Below, one piece after another: positions 7,304 through 13,131 of a stretch of 13,131 nt of DNA (positions within the stretch are counted from its first letter, which is position 1; every line of letters starts with the position of its first letter). Origin of the DNA: Clostridia bacterium (lineage in GTDB: Bacteria; Bacillota; Clostridia; Christensenellales; CAG-1252); NCBI GenBank assembly GCA_017455385.1, contig JAFTBD010000075.1:1-13131 (forward strand). Reading direction: 5' to 3'. The notes under the pieces are model-generated. The model worked only from the letters and a program-made list of their open reading frames with translations. It made no database searches and was not told where the DNA came from. The translations under genes were made by a program, and so were the position numbers.

Positions 7304-9472
7304 TTAATTCTGTTCGCGGATGCCCTTCGACACGTTGACGCGGAGGGAGTGACCGCCCGCATTCACCGTAATGTCTTCCGCGAGGTAATCCGCCTGCACG
7401 TACGGCGTATCGAAACGCTTGTATTCGCACTCCTGCTCTTCTCCGTTCACGGTGAAGGCACCTTCGTAGGTCAGAGAATAGTCTTTATCCATCGAGTGGT
7501 AGCGAAGGGTCTTGCCGTCATAAGCAAAGCTATTGCCCTTGACGCGGGCGATAAAGGACATAAAGTCTCCGTCTTTATCTTTCGAGGACAATTCATAGAG
7601 AGTGGCTTGATCCCTGCCGCGTTGCACGAGCTCGAAACGCTTGGTGGGATCGGTGATGAGTCCTTCCATCGGGACGGCTTTCGCCTCGTCGAAAGGCAGA
7701 TAGTCGAAGTCATGCGCACCGATGAGAGCGATATAGGTGTCCTGCTTGCGCGCAAAGGCGTAATTCCCTTCGACGATCACCTCGTCCAGAAGTTCCTCCG
7801 GCAGATAGGTGTGGGTGTAGTCCAGCATCGGCGCGGGCGAGAAAACGATGCTCTTGGGAATGTGATGGATCAAGAGACAGACGTTCTCGTACTGCGCGGC
7901 GTCGGGCGCCGAACCGTATCCGCCCCAGAAGCCCGGAGAGGTGTGATACACCTTGTCTTTCAAAGGATGATGGGTGAAGACGGTGACCGCCTCGGGAAGG
8001 ACGGCAGCCATCGTGGTCTGCTGCGCGCCGGCACTGCCGGGATAGTAGCGTTGCAGAGAGGACAGCTTGTAATCTTTCGTCTTATACGTATAGACGTTCG
8101 CGCGCTGGATGGCGACGCCGTTCGGATATATCTTCAAGGCTTTGGAGACAAAAGGAAGTATCCCGATAAAGCGCAAGAAAGAAATATTGAAATACTTGAA
8201 AGAGGAAAAGAAATGATTGTGGATCAAGTTATATTCATTGACGATATCGAGGGTATTATTGAGCACCTCGGGATTGGAGAAAGCCTCCATACCGAACTGG
8301 AAGGTGATCTCGCGGTCGCGAACGCCCAAGAGCCCTTCTTTCTCGATGTCGGCAAGGTCGAGACCGGACGCGGTCTTGATGATCGCGGTGTCCTTGGACT
8401 CGGCGATAGACTTGAGAACGGCGGGCACTTCGTAAAGGGGCTTGCCCTCTTCGTCACGTGCGAGGATGAGGCGCAGGAAGAGCTCTCCCTGCCTGCCGGT
8501 GTGGGCATATACCCCGCCGACTTTCTCCCCGTCGCTGAAAGCGGTCTCGATGACGATCTCGGAATTATTCTCGTGGAAAGCGGTATTGAGGTTATTCCTC
8601 GCATACGCTCTTCCCTGCGCGCCGATGATGGTGCCGAAAGAATAAGCGTGCGCATAGTCGAGGCAGAGAAGGTCCAAGCAAGCGCGGACTATATCCATCA
8701 GCTCCTTATCCGAACGATCCCCGTACAAGAGGAGCAACGAGAGCTGCGCGAAATTCACGGGGAGATAATTGTGCGAATAGAACTCGGAGAAACCGTACTT
8801 GCCGCGGAGATCGAGCCACATCAAGATGCGTTTCCTCGCCTCTTCCGCCTTCACGGAGCCGAGACGACCGTCGTGACGGAACTCTTTGTCGGGATACAAA
8901 CGCCCGATGAGATAGGCAAGCGTGAAGAAGGTCAGGGAATGGTTCTCGGAGAAATAGCACGCGCTGTCGATGCCGTCCTCCGTGATCCAGAATTTCATAT
9001 TCAGGAAAGCGTCGTCCAGTTTCATACGAACGGCGGGAGATATCTTCTCCAATACGTCCTCCGCCGCGACGCGCAGACGATAGAGACGCACGGCACGAAA
9101 GTCATAGCAATCGTAACGCTCGCTCAGGTACGTGAGATCCTCCTCGATGATATTGAGGAGCATCTCTTCCGTGACGTCATCGAGGGTGAAGTCGATGTCG
9201 GGATGCTTCATGCCGCGGTGCTCAAAGAGCCACATGATATCCGCGAAGCTGTATTTATAAACGTGCTTGTCCTTCGGACCGGTGGGACGGGACTTCGAGG
9301 TCAGCCCGATGGCGAGATCGATACCCATCCACACGGCGATGGCGAGGAAGATGAATGCGAAGTACGGACTGGCGAACACGATGAGGAGCACGATGGCAGC
9401 CAGTATCAGTACGGACTTGATGATGAGGAGCGCGAGCTGTTTACGCACGCAGGGATTCTCTTTCTTTTTCAT
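7304..9472 (-). CDS. Membrane-anchored (alpha/alpha)-toroid, polysaccharide lyase-like protein
   Basis: A 722-aa protein. After a basic N-terminus come two closely spaced hydrophobic helices (about 13-34 and 36-57), then another basic stretch (TSKSRPTGPKDK), suggesting a membrane hairpin. The soluble part (about 70-722) starts with a helical region bearing FSENHSLTFFTLAYLIGRLY (174-193), WLDLRGKYGFSEFYSHNY (219-236) and GAQGRAY (284-290). This WxENH...WL..R...GFSEW-S..Y...G..GRxY arrangement is what I know from uncharacterised (alpha/alpha)-toroid proteins resembling heparinase II/III or alginate lyases. The C-terminal half is probably beta-rich. An enzymatic role on a carbohydrate is inference, supported by the GPH transporter gene eight bases upstream. 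The ATG at 9470-9472 is preferred over the adjacent GTG because GAGG lies six bases upstream, overlapping the previous stop codon and implying coupled translation. Confidence 0.8.
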   Translation of the reverse strand: MKKKENPCVRKQLALLIIKSVLILAAIVLLIVFASPYFAFIFLAIAVWMGIDLAIGLTSKSRPTGPKDKHVYKYSFADIMWLFEHRGMKHPDIDFTLDDVTEEMLLNIIEEDLTYLSERYDCYDFRAVRLYRLRVAAEDVLEKISPAVRMKLDDAFLNMKFWITEDGIDSACYFSENHSLTFFTLAYLIGRLYPDKEFRHDGRLGSVKAEEARKRILMWLDLRGKYGFSEFYSHNYLPVNFAQLSLLLLYGDRSDKELMDIVRACLDLLCLDYAHAYSFGTIIGAQGRAYARNNLNTAFHENNSEIVIETAFSDGEKVGGVYAHTGRQGELFLRLILARDEEGKPLYEVPAVLKSIAESKDTAIIKTASGLDLADIEKEGLLGVRDREITFQFGMEAFSNPEVLNNTLDIVNEYNLIHNHFFSSFKYFNISFLRFIGILPFVSKALKIYPNGVAIQRANVYTYKTKDYKLSSLQRYYPGSAGAQQTTMAAVLPEAVTVFTHHPLKDKVYHTSPGFWGGYGSAPDAAQYENVCLLIHHIPKSIVFSPAPMLDYTHTYLPEELLDEVIVEGNYAFARKQDTYIALIGAHDFDYLPFDEAKAVPMEGLITDPTKRFELVQRGRDQATLYELSSKDKDGDFMSFIARVKGNSFAYDGKTLRYHSMDKDYSLTYEGAFTVNGEEQECEYKRFDTPYVQADYLAEDITVNAGGHSLRVNVSKGIREQN

Positions 9473-9477
9473 CACAC

Positions 9478-9482
9478 ACCTC
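9478..9482 (-). promoter_or_regulatory. Ribosome site overlapping the transporter stop codon
   Basis: TGAGGT on the minus strand merges the TGA stop of the transporter gene with a GAGG ribosome site. Six bases separate GAGG from the ATG at 9470-9472, which favours this start over the GTG one codon earlier and suggests coupling. Confidence 0.6.
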
Positions 9483-11094
9483 AGTTATTCTCGTCGGTGC
9501 CGTCATCGGAGGTCACATCCTCGGCGGCCGCATCCTCAGCCGTTACATTCTCGGCGGGAACTTCCGCGGGGACATCCTCGGTGGCTACGGCAGCATCGGT
9601 AGCGGACGCGGTCTGAAGGGCAACAGCGGCTTCTTTCGCTTCCATCTCCGCCTTCGCGGCTTCGCGTCTGCGCTCGAGCTCCTCGAAGATCTCATCACGA
9701 TGTTTGCCGTGGAAATTATCGAAGAGAAGCGGGATGATAGCAAGGACGGAGCCGGCAAGAGGCGCCAAGGTGACCAAGTAGAAAAGACCCTGCTTGGTGC
9801 CGTCGGACTGGATGACCAGCTCGGACGCGCTCTGCGCGGTGTGATAACCGATGATGCTGAGACCGATCGGGAGCCACACGCCCGAAAGTGTACTGGTGGC
9901 TTTGCCTTTCAAGCCGTTGATGGACCACACCAAGCCCTCCGATCGAACGCCCGTGCGCCATTCCATGTAGTCGACGGAATCCGCGACGATGAGGTTCGAG
10001 CAAGTGCCGATAAGTCCGTTCGGGACACCCGAGATAATGAAGAAGAATGCCACCCAGAACAAACTCGCGTGTCCGACGAAGAAGAAGATGAAATAAAGCA
10101 GCGCGTTGTAAAGGTAGCCCGCGATGCAGAGCGTCCTCGGGGCGAAGCGCTTCGCGAAGAACGGAACGCCCGCCATACAGATGTAAGACAGGACCGAGCT
10201 ACCCATACCGATGAAGGCGTGGAGCGCGTAGTTCGCAAGCGTCTCTTTGTAGAAATAGATCAAGGAACCGTATCCCATCGAGCGCAGGGAGAGAGCCGCA
10301 CTGGAGAGGAAGATGCAGATCAACGGTCTGTTCTTGAAAAGGGCGCCGATGTTTTTGCTTAGCTTGACCTTTTCTTTCTTGGTGGTGGAGATGGGCTGCA
10401 CCTTCTCTTTCATCGTCAAGAAGGAAAGGATACCGAAGATGAGCGTGCCGACACCGATCGCCATCGCGATGACGAAGTAAGTCGTTTGGCGCGCCGTATG
10501 CGTTGTGGCGACGTATTGAAGGATGAGGGGCACCGCGCCCGGAATGGCGGTACCGAGGGTGCCGACGAGACCGGAGATGGTGTAAATGTTCTTTCTCTCT
10601 TTCGGATCTGCGGTGATGGACATCGCGAGAGTGGCGAGCGGGACGGAATACATCGTCTGTGCCAGTCCGTAGCCTATGTACATAATGTACACGTATACGA
10701 GCCTGCCCATCATGTCGAGATTCGGGACCAAGAATATAAGCACCGTAAAGAGAGCGAGCGGGAAGGACGAGAACAGGATGTACGGTCTCGACTTGCCCCA
10801 TCGCGAATGTGTCATATCCACGATACCGCCCGCGATGGGGTCGGTAAAGGCGTCGATGATCCTCGTCACGAGCATGAGCACCGTGATGTGGATGGTCGGG
10901 ATCATCATAAAGTCGGTCAAGAACAGGACGAAATAGTTCGAGATGAACTCACCTATACTTTTCGAAAAGAAGGTCGATCCGCTGAAAGACACGATGGATG
11001 AGATCGTGGCTAAATTCGGATCGCGCTGCTTGAAGAAGCGCTTCTTCGACGGGGTCGGCATCGCCGGATTCTCTTGTACTGCGATATTCTCCAT
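9481..11094 (-). CDS. GPH-family (glycoside-pentoside-hexuronide):cation symporter
   Basis: A 537-aa integral membrane protein with about twelve hydrophobic helices, of the MFS-related GPH family (MelB, UidB, YihP). Diagnostic blocks: DPIAGGIVDMTHSRWGKSRP (85-104) matches the family DPxxGxxxDxTxSRWGKxRP signature in the loop after helix 2. ADSVDYMEWRTGVRSEGLVW (371-390) matches the ADxVDYxEWxTGxRxEG signature. The family moves sugars, glucuronides or related glycosides together with Na+ or H+; the substrate is not readable from the sequence. After the last helix (about 440-458) comes a charged, coiled-coil-like stretch (464-493) and an Ala/Glu/Asp-rich low-complexity tail (494-537), unusual for the family. 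It is the first operon gene. The ATG at 11092-11094 follows AGAGGA (11101-11106) by six bases and lies downstream of a strong promoter. The reading frame stays open upstream to 11487 but only through promoter and repeat DNA. Confidence 0.92.
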   Translation of the reverse strand: MENIAVQENPAMPTPSKKRFFKQRDPNLATISSIVSFSGSTFFSKSIGEFISNYFVLFLTDFMMIPTIHITVLMLVTRIIDAFTDPIAGGIVDMTHSRWGKSRPYILFSSFPLALFTVLIFLVPNLDMMGRLVYVYIMYIGYGLAQTMYSVPLATLAMSITADPKERKNIYTISGLVGTLGTAIPGAVPLILQYVATTHTARQTTYFVIAMAIGVGTLIFGILSFLTMKEKVQPISTTKKEKVKLSKNIGALFKNRPLICIFLSSAALSLRSMGYGSLIYFYKETLANYALHAFIGMGSSVLSYICMAGVPFFAKRFAPRTLCIAGYLYNALLYFIFFFVGHASLFWVAFFFIISGVPNGLIGTCSNLIVADSVDYMEWRTGVRSEGLVWSINGLKGKATSTLSGVWLPIGLSIIGYHTAQSASELVIQSDGTKQGLFYLVTLAPLAGSVLAIIPLLFDNFHGKHRDEIFEELERRREAAKAEMEAKEAAVALQTASATDAAVATEDVPAEVPAENVTAEDAAAEDVTSDDGTDENN

Positions 11095-11112
11095 TCTGGT
11101 TCCTCTCCTACC

Positions 11113-11131
11113 GTCCGATCTATGACCGAAC
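11113..11131 (-). promoter_or_regulatory. Palindrome/hairpin in the transporter operon leader
   Basis: A 19-nt sequence reads in RNA as eight pairs (two of them G-U) around an AUA loop: GTTCGGTC with GATCGGAC. It lies between the promoter and the AGAGGA ribosome site, six bases from the latter. It could be an RNA hairpin that modulates translation or an imperfect DNA operator. The pairing is visible; the role is inference. Confidence 0.4.
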
Positions 11132-11132
11132 G

Positions 11133-11150
11133 TGCGCGCGCAAATGCGCA
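11133..11150 (-). promoter_or_regulatory. GC-rich inverted repeat in the transporter operon leader
   Basis: TGCGC and GCGCA arms flank an 8-nt spacer directly upstream of the neighbouring 19-nt palindrome and shortly after the predicted transcription start (about 11161). No T-tract adjoins it, so it is not a terminator. It is possibly part of the same leader structure or an operator. Confidence 0.35.
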
Positions 11151-11167
11151 ATTTTAATAATATATAA

Positions 11168-11196
11168 ATTATATCATAGATATAAGTGATTGTAAA
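11168..11196 (-). promoter_or_regulatory. Strong sigma-A promoter of the transporter-phosphoesterase operon
   Basis: On the minus strand TTTACA (11191-11196) and a perfect TATAAT (11168-11173) are separated by exactly 17 bases. The -10 box is preceded by TGA, an extended -10 (TGnTATAAT). The predicted start near 11161 gives a leader of about 67 nt before the transporter ATG. Downstream genes have gaps of 8, 30 and 27 bases, so this promoter can serve all four. Confidence 0.8.
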
Positions 11197-11233
11197 GAGT
11201 AAAATTTTCGAGGATCGCGCTCCGCGCGCAAAA

Positions 11234-11287
11234 GCGGAATGCGGAACTGTGGCGCTACGCTTGAATGCGGAATTCGGAATGCGGAAT
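11234..11287. repeat. Short GAATGCGGAA repeat cluster
   Basis: Three copies of a CGGAATGCGGAA-like unit lie at 11234-11246, 11263-11272 and 11275-11287, the last two nearly abutting through GAATTCGG. They lie in the gene-free stretch upstream of the transporter promoter. Nothing in them looks coding. Similar runs may recur elsewhere in the genome, but that cannot be seen here. Confidence 0.6.
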
Positions 11288-11337
11288 GGCGAAGAATGGC
11301 ATAGAGACGAGCGCTCTATGAGAAAACGGGCAGGAGC
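11288..11337. repeat. Direct repeat copy A (50 bp)
   Basis: This segment recurs exactly 80 bases on, at 11368-11417. The last 35 bases (11303-11337) are identical and the first part differs at about five positions. Within this copy CATAGAG (11300-11306) and CTCTATG (11314-11320) form a perfect 7-bp inverted repeat with a 7-nt loop. It contains the same sequence as the 3' arm of the uxaC terminator but lacks the partner arm. Confidence 0.8.
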
Positions 11338-11367
11338 AGATATCAAACACTCCATCTTATGAGTGAC

Positions 11368-11417
11368 GGCGGAGAATGATGCAGAGACGAGCGCTCTATG
11401 AGAAAACGGGCAGGAGC
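11368..11417. repeat. Direct repeat copy B (50 bp)
   Basis: Second copy of the segment at 11288-11337, with 11383-11417 identical to 11303-11337. This copy is part of the left arm of the large palindrome and supplies one arm of the uxaC terminator hairpin. The 7-bp inverted repeat seen in copy A is imperfect here (GCAGAG in place of ATAGAG). Confidence 0.8.
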
Positions 11418-11443
11418 GTACTGAATCGTACGTGACTGCCCGT
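11403..11443 (-). terminator. Probable terminator of uxaC
   Basis: ACGGGCAG (11406-11413) pairs with CTGCCCGT (11436-11443). Inside, CGTAC/GTACG forms a further 5-bp stem after a 3x3 internal loop. On the minus strand the hairpin is followed by TTTTCTC, and it lies 40 bases after the uxaC stop. The T-run is short, so efficiency is uncertain. Confidence 0.6.
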
Positions 11444-11483
11444 TGTCGAAATAGTAGCGAAGTATATGCGTTATTATACGCCG

Positions 11484-12875
11484 TCACTCAAAGATGGAGA
11501 AGTAGCGCTTCGCATTATGATACGACACATCCGCCACCACCTTCTTCAAAATCGCCATATCCTTCACGAACTCCCCTTTCTCCGCGAGTTCGCCGACATA
11601 AGAGCAGATCAAGCGGCGGAAATAGTCGTGGCGCGTGTAAGAAATGAAACTGCGGCTGTCGGTCAGCATACCGACGAAGGAGCCGAAATGGGTGAGCTCG
11701 GCGAGCGCTTTCATATGATTCTCGATGCCGACTTTCGTGTCGTTGAACCACCAAGCGGCGCCCATCTGGATCTTGCCCTTAGTCCCTTCCTCATTCCCTT
11801 GGAAGCACCCGATGAGAGTGCCGATATAGGCATTGTCCGCAGGGTTCAGATTGAAGATGATGGTCTTGCCGAGAACGCCCTCGGTGCTGAGGTGATTGAG
11901 AAGGTCGCGAAGCCCCGTCTGATAGGGAGTGGTGGCGACGGAATCGAAGCCGGTATCCGCACCGAGACGCGCCATCATCGCGCTGTTATTATTGCGCATC
12001 GCACCGATATGGAGCTGCACGCTGAAACCGCGCTTATAGCATTCCTTCAAAAGGAAATGGAGCATATAGCTCTTGTAGCCGTCGAGATCGATATCGGCGA
12101 TATCGCCTTTCAGCCCGCGACGGAAAGCGGCGTCGGCATCCTCACGGGAACAAGGCACGTAGCGCAGTCCCTCGATGGCGAAGTCGGATGTGACCGCGCC
12201 CATCTCCTTGAAGGCGTCAAGACGCTGACGAAGCGCGTCCTCCATATCTTCCAAATTACGGATGACGAAATTCGCGACATCGCCCAATTTCTCTATATTT
12301 TTCGCAAATTCGGGACTGTCGATATTGATGGCTCTGTCGCCGCGGAAAGCGGGCAGGATCTTGGTCTTGATATCCTCTCTGTCCTTCAGCAAACGATGAT
12401 ACATCAGATCGCAGAAGATCTCTTCCGTCGTGCAGACGGTGTCCACGTTTGACATACCGATGGCGGTGAGCGGCGAGAAGGACATCTTCTCGATGGCTTG
12501 ATTCGCCTTCTCCCAAATACGGGGTGCATTTGCTCTCGTCAGGGCGAGTTTCACGCCGAAATAGAATTCCAGCTCGAATTTCGACCACAGGTACAGGGGG
12601 TTCCCCACCGCGGTCTCGAGCATGGCGATATAGGCATAGAATTTGTCGTAATCCGACGCATTGCCCGTGATGAATTCTTCCGCCACACCGAAGGTGCGCA
12701 TCTGTCTCCATTTGTAATGGTCGCCCTTCAGCCAGATCTCGGTGATATTCTTATACGGCTTATTCTCGTACATCTCCTTCACCGACAGGTGGCAGTGATA
12801 GTCGAAAATAGGGAAATCTTTGGCGTATTTATAGAGTTTCTTTGCTGTGGAATTGGTCAATAACACGTTGCTCAT
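11484..12875 (-). CDS. uxaC: Uronate (glucuronate/galacturonate) isomerase
   Basis: A 463-aa amidohydrolase-superfamily enzyme interconverting D-glucuronate and D-fructuronate (or galacturonate and tagaturonate), the first step of hexuronate breakdown in the cytoplasm. Family motifs: DYHCHL (25-30, metal ligands H27 and H29), DHYKWRQMR (52-60), LHIGAMRNNN (288-297), NLNPADN (342-348), QMGAAWWFND (370-379), GMLTDSRSF (402-410, D406 as third ligand) and SYTRHDYFRR (412-421). The length is normal. One block departs from the form I know: the usual TTDDP reads TTEEI (149-153). The last residues (SIFE) are encoded within the arm of the 150-bp palindrome. The ATG shares one base with the upstream stop (TAATG), indicating coupled translation; GAGGGGG lies about ten bases upstream. 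The neighbouring GPH operon could supply uronides. Confidence 0.95.
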   Translation of the reverse strand: MSNVLLTNSTAKKLYKYAKDFPIFDYHCHLSVKEMYENKPYKNITEIWLKGDHYKWRQMRTFGVAEEFITGNASDYDKFYAYIAMLETAVGNPLYLWSKFELEFYFGVKLALTRANAPRIWEKANQAIEKMSFSPLTAIGMSNVDTVCTTEEIFCDLMYHRLLKDREDIKTKILPAFRGDRAINIDSPEFAKNIEKLGDVANFVIRNLEDMEDALRQRLDAFKEMGAVTSDFAIEGLRYVPCSREDADAAFRRGLKGDIADIDLDGYKSYMLHFLLKECYKRGFSVQLHIGAMRNNNSAMMARLGADTGFDSVATTPYQTGLRDLLNHLSTEGVLGKTIIFNLNPADNAYIGTLIGCFQGNEEGTKGKIQMGAAWWFNDTKVGIENHMKALAELTHFGSFVGMLTDSRSFISYTRHDYFRRLICSYVGELAEKGEFVKDMAILKKVVADVSYHNAKRYFSIFE

Positions 12876-13131
12876 TATTTATTTTCCCCCTCGGTCTCGA
12901 AAAGATCCGCAAATTCCGCGATCTCTTCATTGTATTTATCGATATCGGATTGGACCGTCAAGAACTTCGCCCAGTCGAGCTTGCGGAGCCAATAAGCTCC
13001 ACTCGCGTCTGCGGGCGCATAGCTGAACTGATAATTCTTCGTCACCGTGGCTTTACCGGACTTGCCGCCGACCTCACCGTCGAACTCCGCCACGACGGTC
13101 ATATCGCGGAAAAGCCCGCTCTTCCAGACCG
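12875..13131 (-). CDS. Unidentified protein, C-terminal 85 residues
   Basis: 3' end of a gene that enters from the right edge; the frame is open to the last base and no start can be assigned. The visible part begins VWKSGLFRDMTVVAEFDGEV, an apparently beta-rich stretch with aromatic residues, continues through YQFSYAPADASGAYWLRKLD, and ends in an acidic helical tail (DKYNEEIAEFADLFETEGENK region). I do not recognise the family, and there is no membrane segment or catalytic motif in this part. The stop overlaps the uxaC start (TAATG), so the two are in one operon and translationally coupled. A role in uronate or glycan use is plausible from context only. An internal ATG at 13100-13102 exists, but it has no ribosome site and the sequence upstream reads as protein. 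Confidence 0.7.
   Translation of the reverse strand, partial: VWKSGLFRDMTVVAEFDGEVGGKSGKATVTKNYQFSYAPADASGAYWLRKLDWAKFLTVQSDIDKYNEEIAEFADLFETEGENK

Larger units (their letters stand above)
11350..11499. repeat. About 150-bp imperfect palindrome overlapping the uxaC 3' end
   Basis: Outer arms 11350-11371 and 11479-11499 are inverted copies differing by a single inserted base. Moving inward, the two sides still match at roughly two positions in three (for example 11372-11388 against 11462-11478, 11 of 17). They meet at the terminator stem 11406-11413/11436-11443, which shares the same centre (about 11424.5). The right arm includes the uxaC stop codon and the codons for its last four residues (SIFE). 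The arrangement resembles a small palindromic (MITE-like) element or a very long 3'-end hairpin. Confidence 0.7.

Noticed and set aside
9473..9475. GTG start one codon upstream of the chosen toroid-protein start
   Set aside because: The adjacent ATG at 9472 is a better initiation codon and has equal or better spacing from GAGG.
4283..9616. Two very long plus-strand open frames (4283-6619 and 6737-9616)
   Set aside because: They run antisense across the phosphoesterase and toroid genes and across gene boundaries, contain no recognisable domain, and are mirror images of GC-biased codons in the real genes.
11288..11417. Two-copy repeat as a CRISPR array
   Set aside because: There are only two copies, the inter-copy sequence is part of a palindrome, and there are no cas genes in the window.
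11095..11487. N-terminal extension of the transporter up to 11487
   Set aside because: The frame is open, but it covers a strong promoter, leader hairpins, repeats and the uxaC terminator. The ATG at 11094 has a good ribosome site and begins a normal transporter N-terminus.

Overview
The window reads as a bacterial chromosome segment, most likely from an uncultured member of the Clostridia (Bacillota). The support is: strong AGGAGG-type ribosome sites, sigma-A-like promoters in short A/T-rich gaps, moderately GC-rich coding DNA, a short-form (802 aa) leucyl-tRNA synthetase and a clostridial-style gene layout. The lineage is an inference from style; there is no rRNA or other decisive marker here.

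Layout, left to right. (1) 1-2826, minus strand: leuS followed one base later by the 5' part of a TrmH/SpoU-family RNA 2'-O-methyltransferase that runs off the left edge. leuS has its own promoter and a short leader with a hairpin but no T-box. (2) 3001-4257, plus strand, divergent from leuS: a 418-aa protein of unknown role. It carries a complete ferritin-like di-iron ligand pattern plus an extra half unit. (3) 4352-11094, minus strand: a tight four-gene operon with its own promoter (11168-11196) and terminator (4277-4305). In transcription order it encodes a GPH-family sugar/uronide:cation symporter, a membrane-anchored (alpha/alpha)-toroid protein resembling polysaccharide lyases and heparinase-like enzymes, and two tandem paralogous membrane-anchored calcineurin-like phosphoesterases. 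(4) 11095-11483: a 389-bp gene-free stretch holding the operon promoter and leader, short GAATGCGGAA repeats, a duplicated ~50-bp segment, and a ~150-bp imperfect palindrome. The apex of the palindrome is the probable uxaC terminator, and its outer arm overlaps the last codons of uxaC. (5) 11484-13131, minus strand: uxaC (uronate isomerase), translationally coupled (TAATG) to the 3' end of an unidentified gene that enters from the right edge.

Functional reading. Regions 3 and 5 together suggest use of a uronic-acid-containing, possibly phosphate-substituted, carbohydrate: GPH uptake, a lyase-like enzyme at the membrane, two exported phosphoesterases, and uronate isomerase feeding hexuronate catabolism. 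Uronate isomerase is well supported. The enzymatic role of the toroid protein, the phosphoesterase substrates and any shared pathway are inference. The best candidates for something undescribed are the transporter-toroid-phosphoesterase-phosphoesterase operon, the ferritin-like protein with its repeated Glu-30-(Glu/Asp)xxHis pattern, and the large palindrome at the uxaC 3' end.
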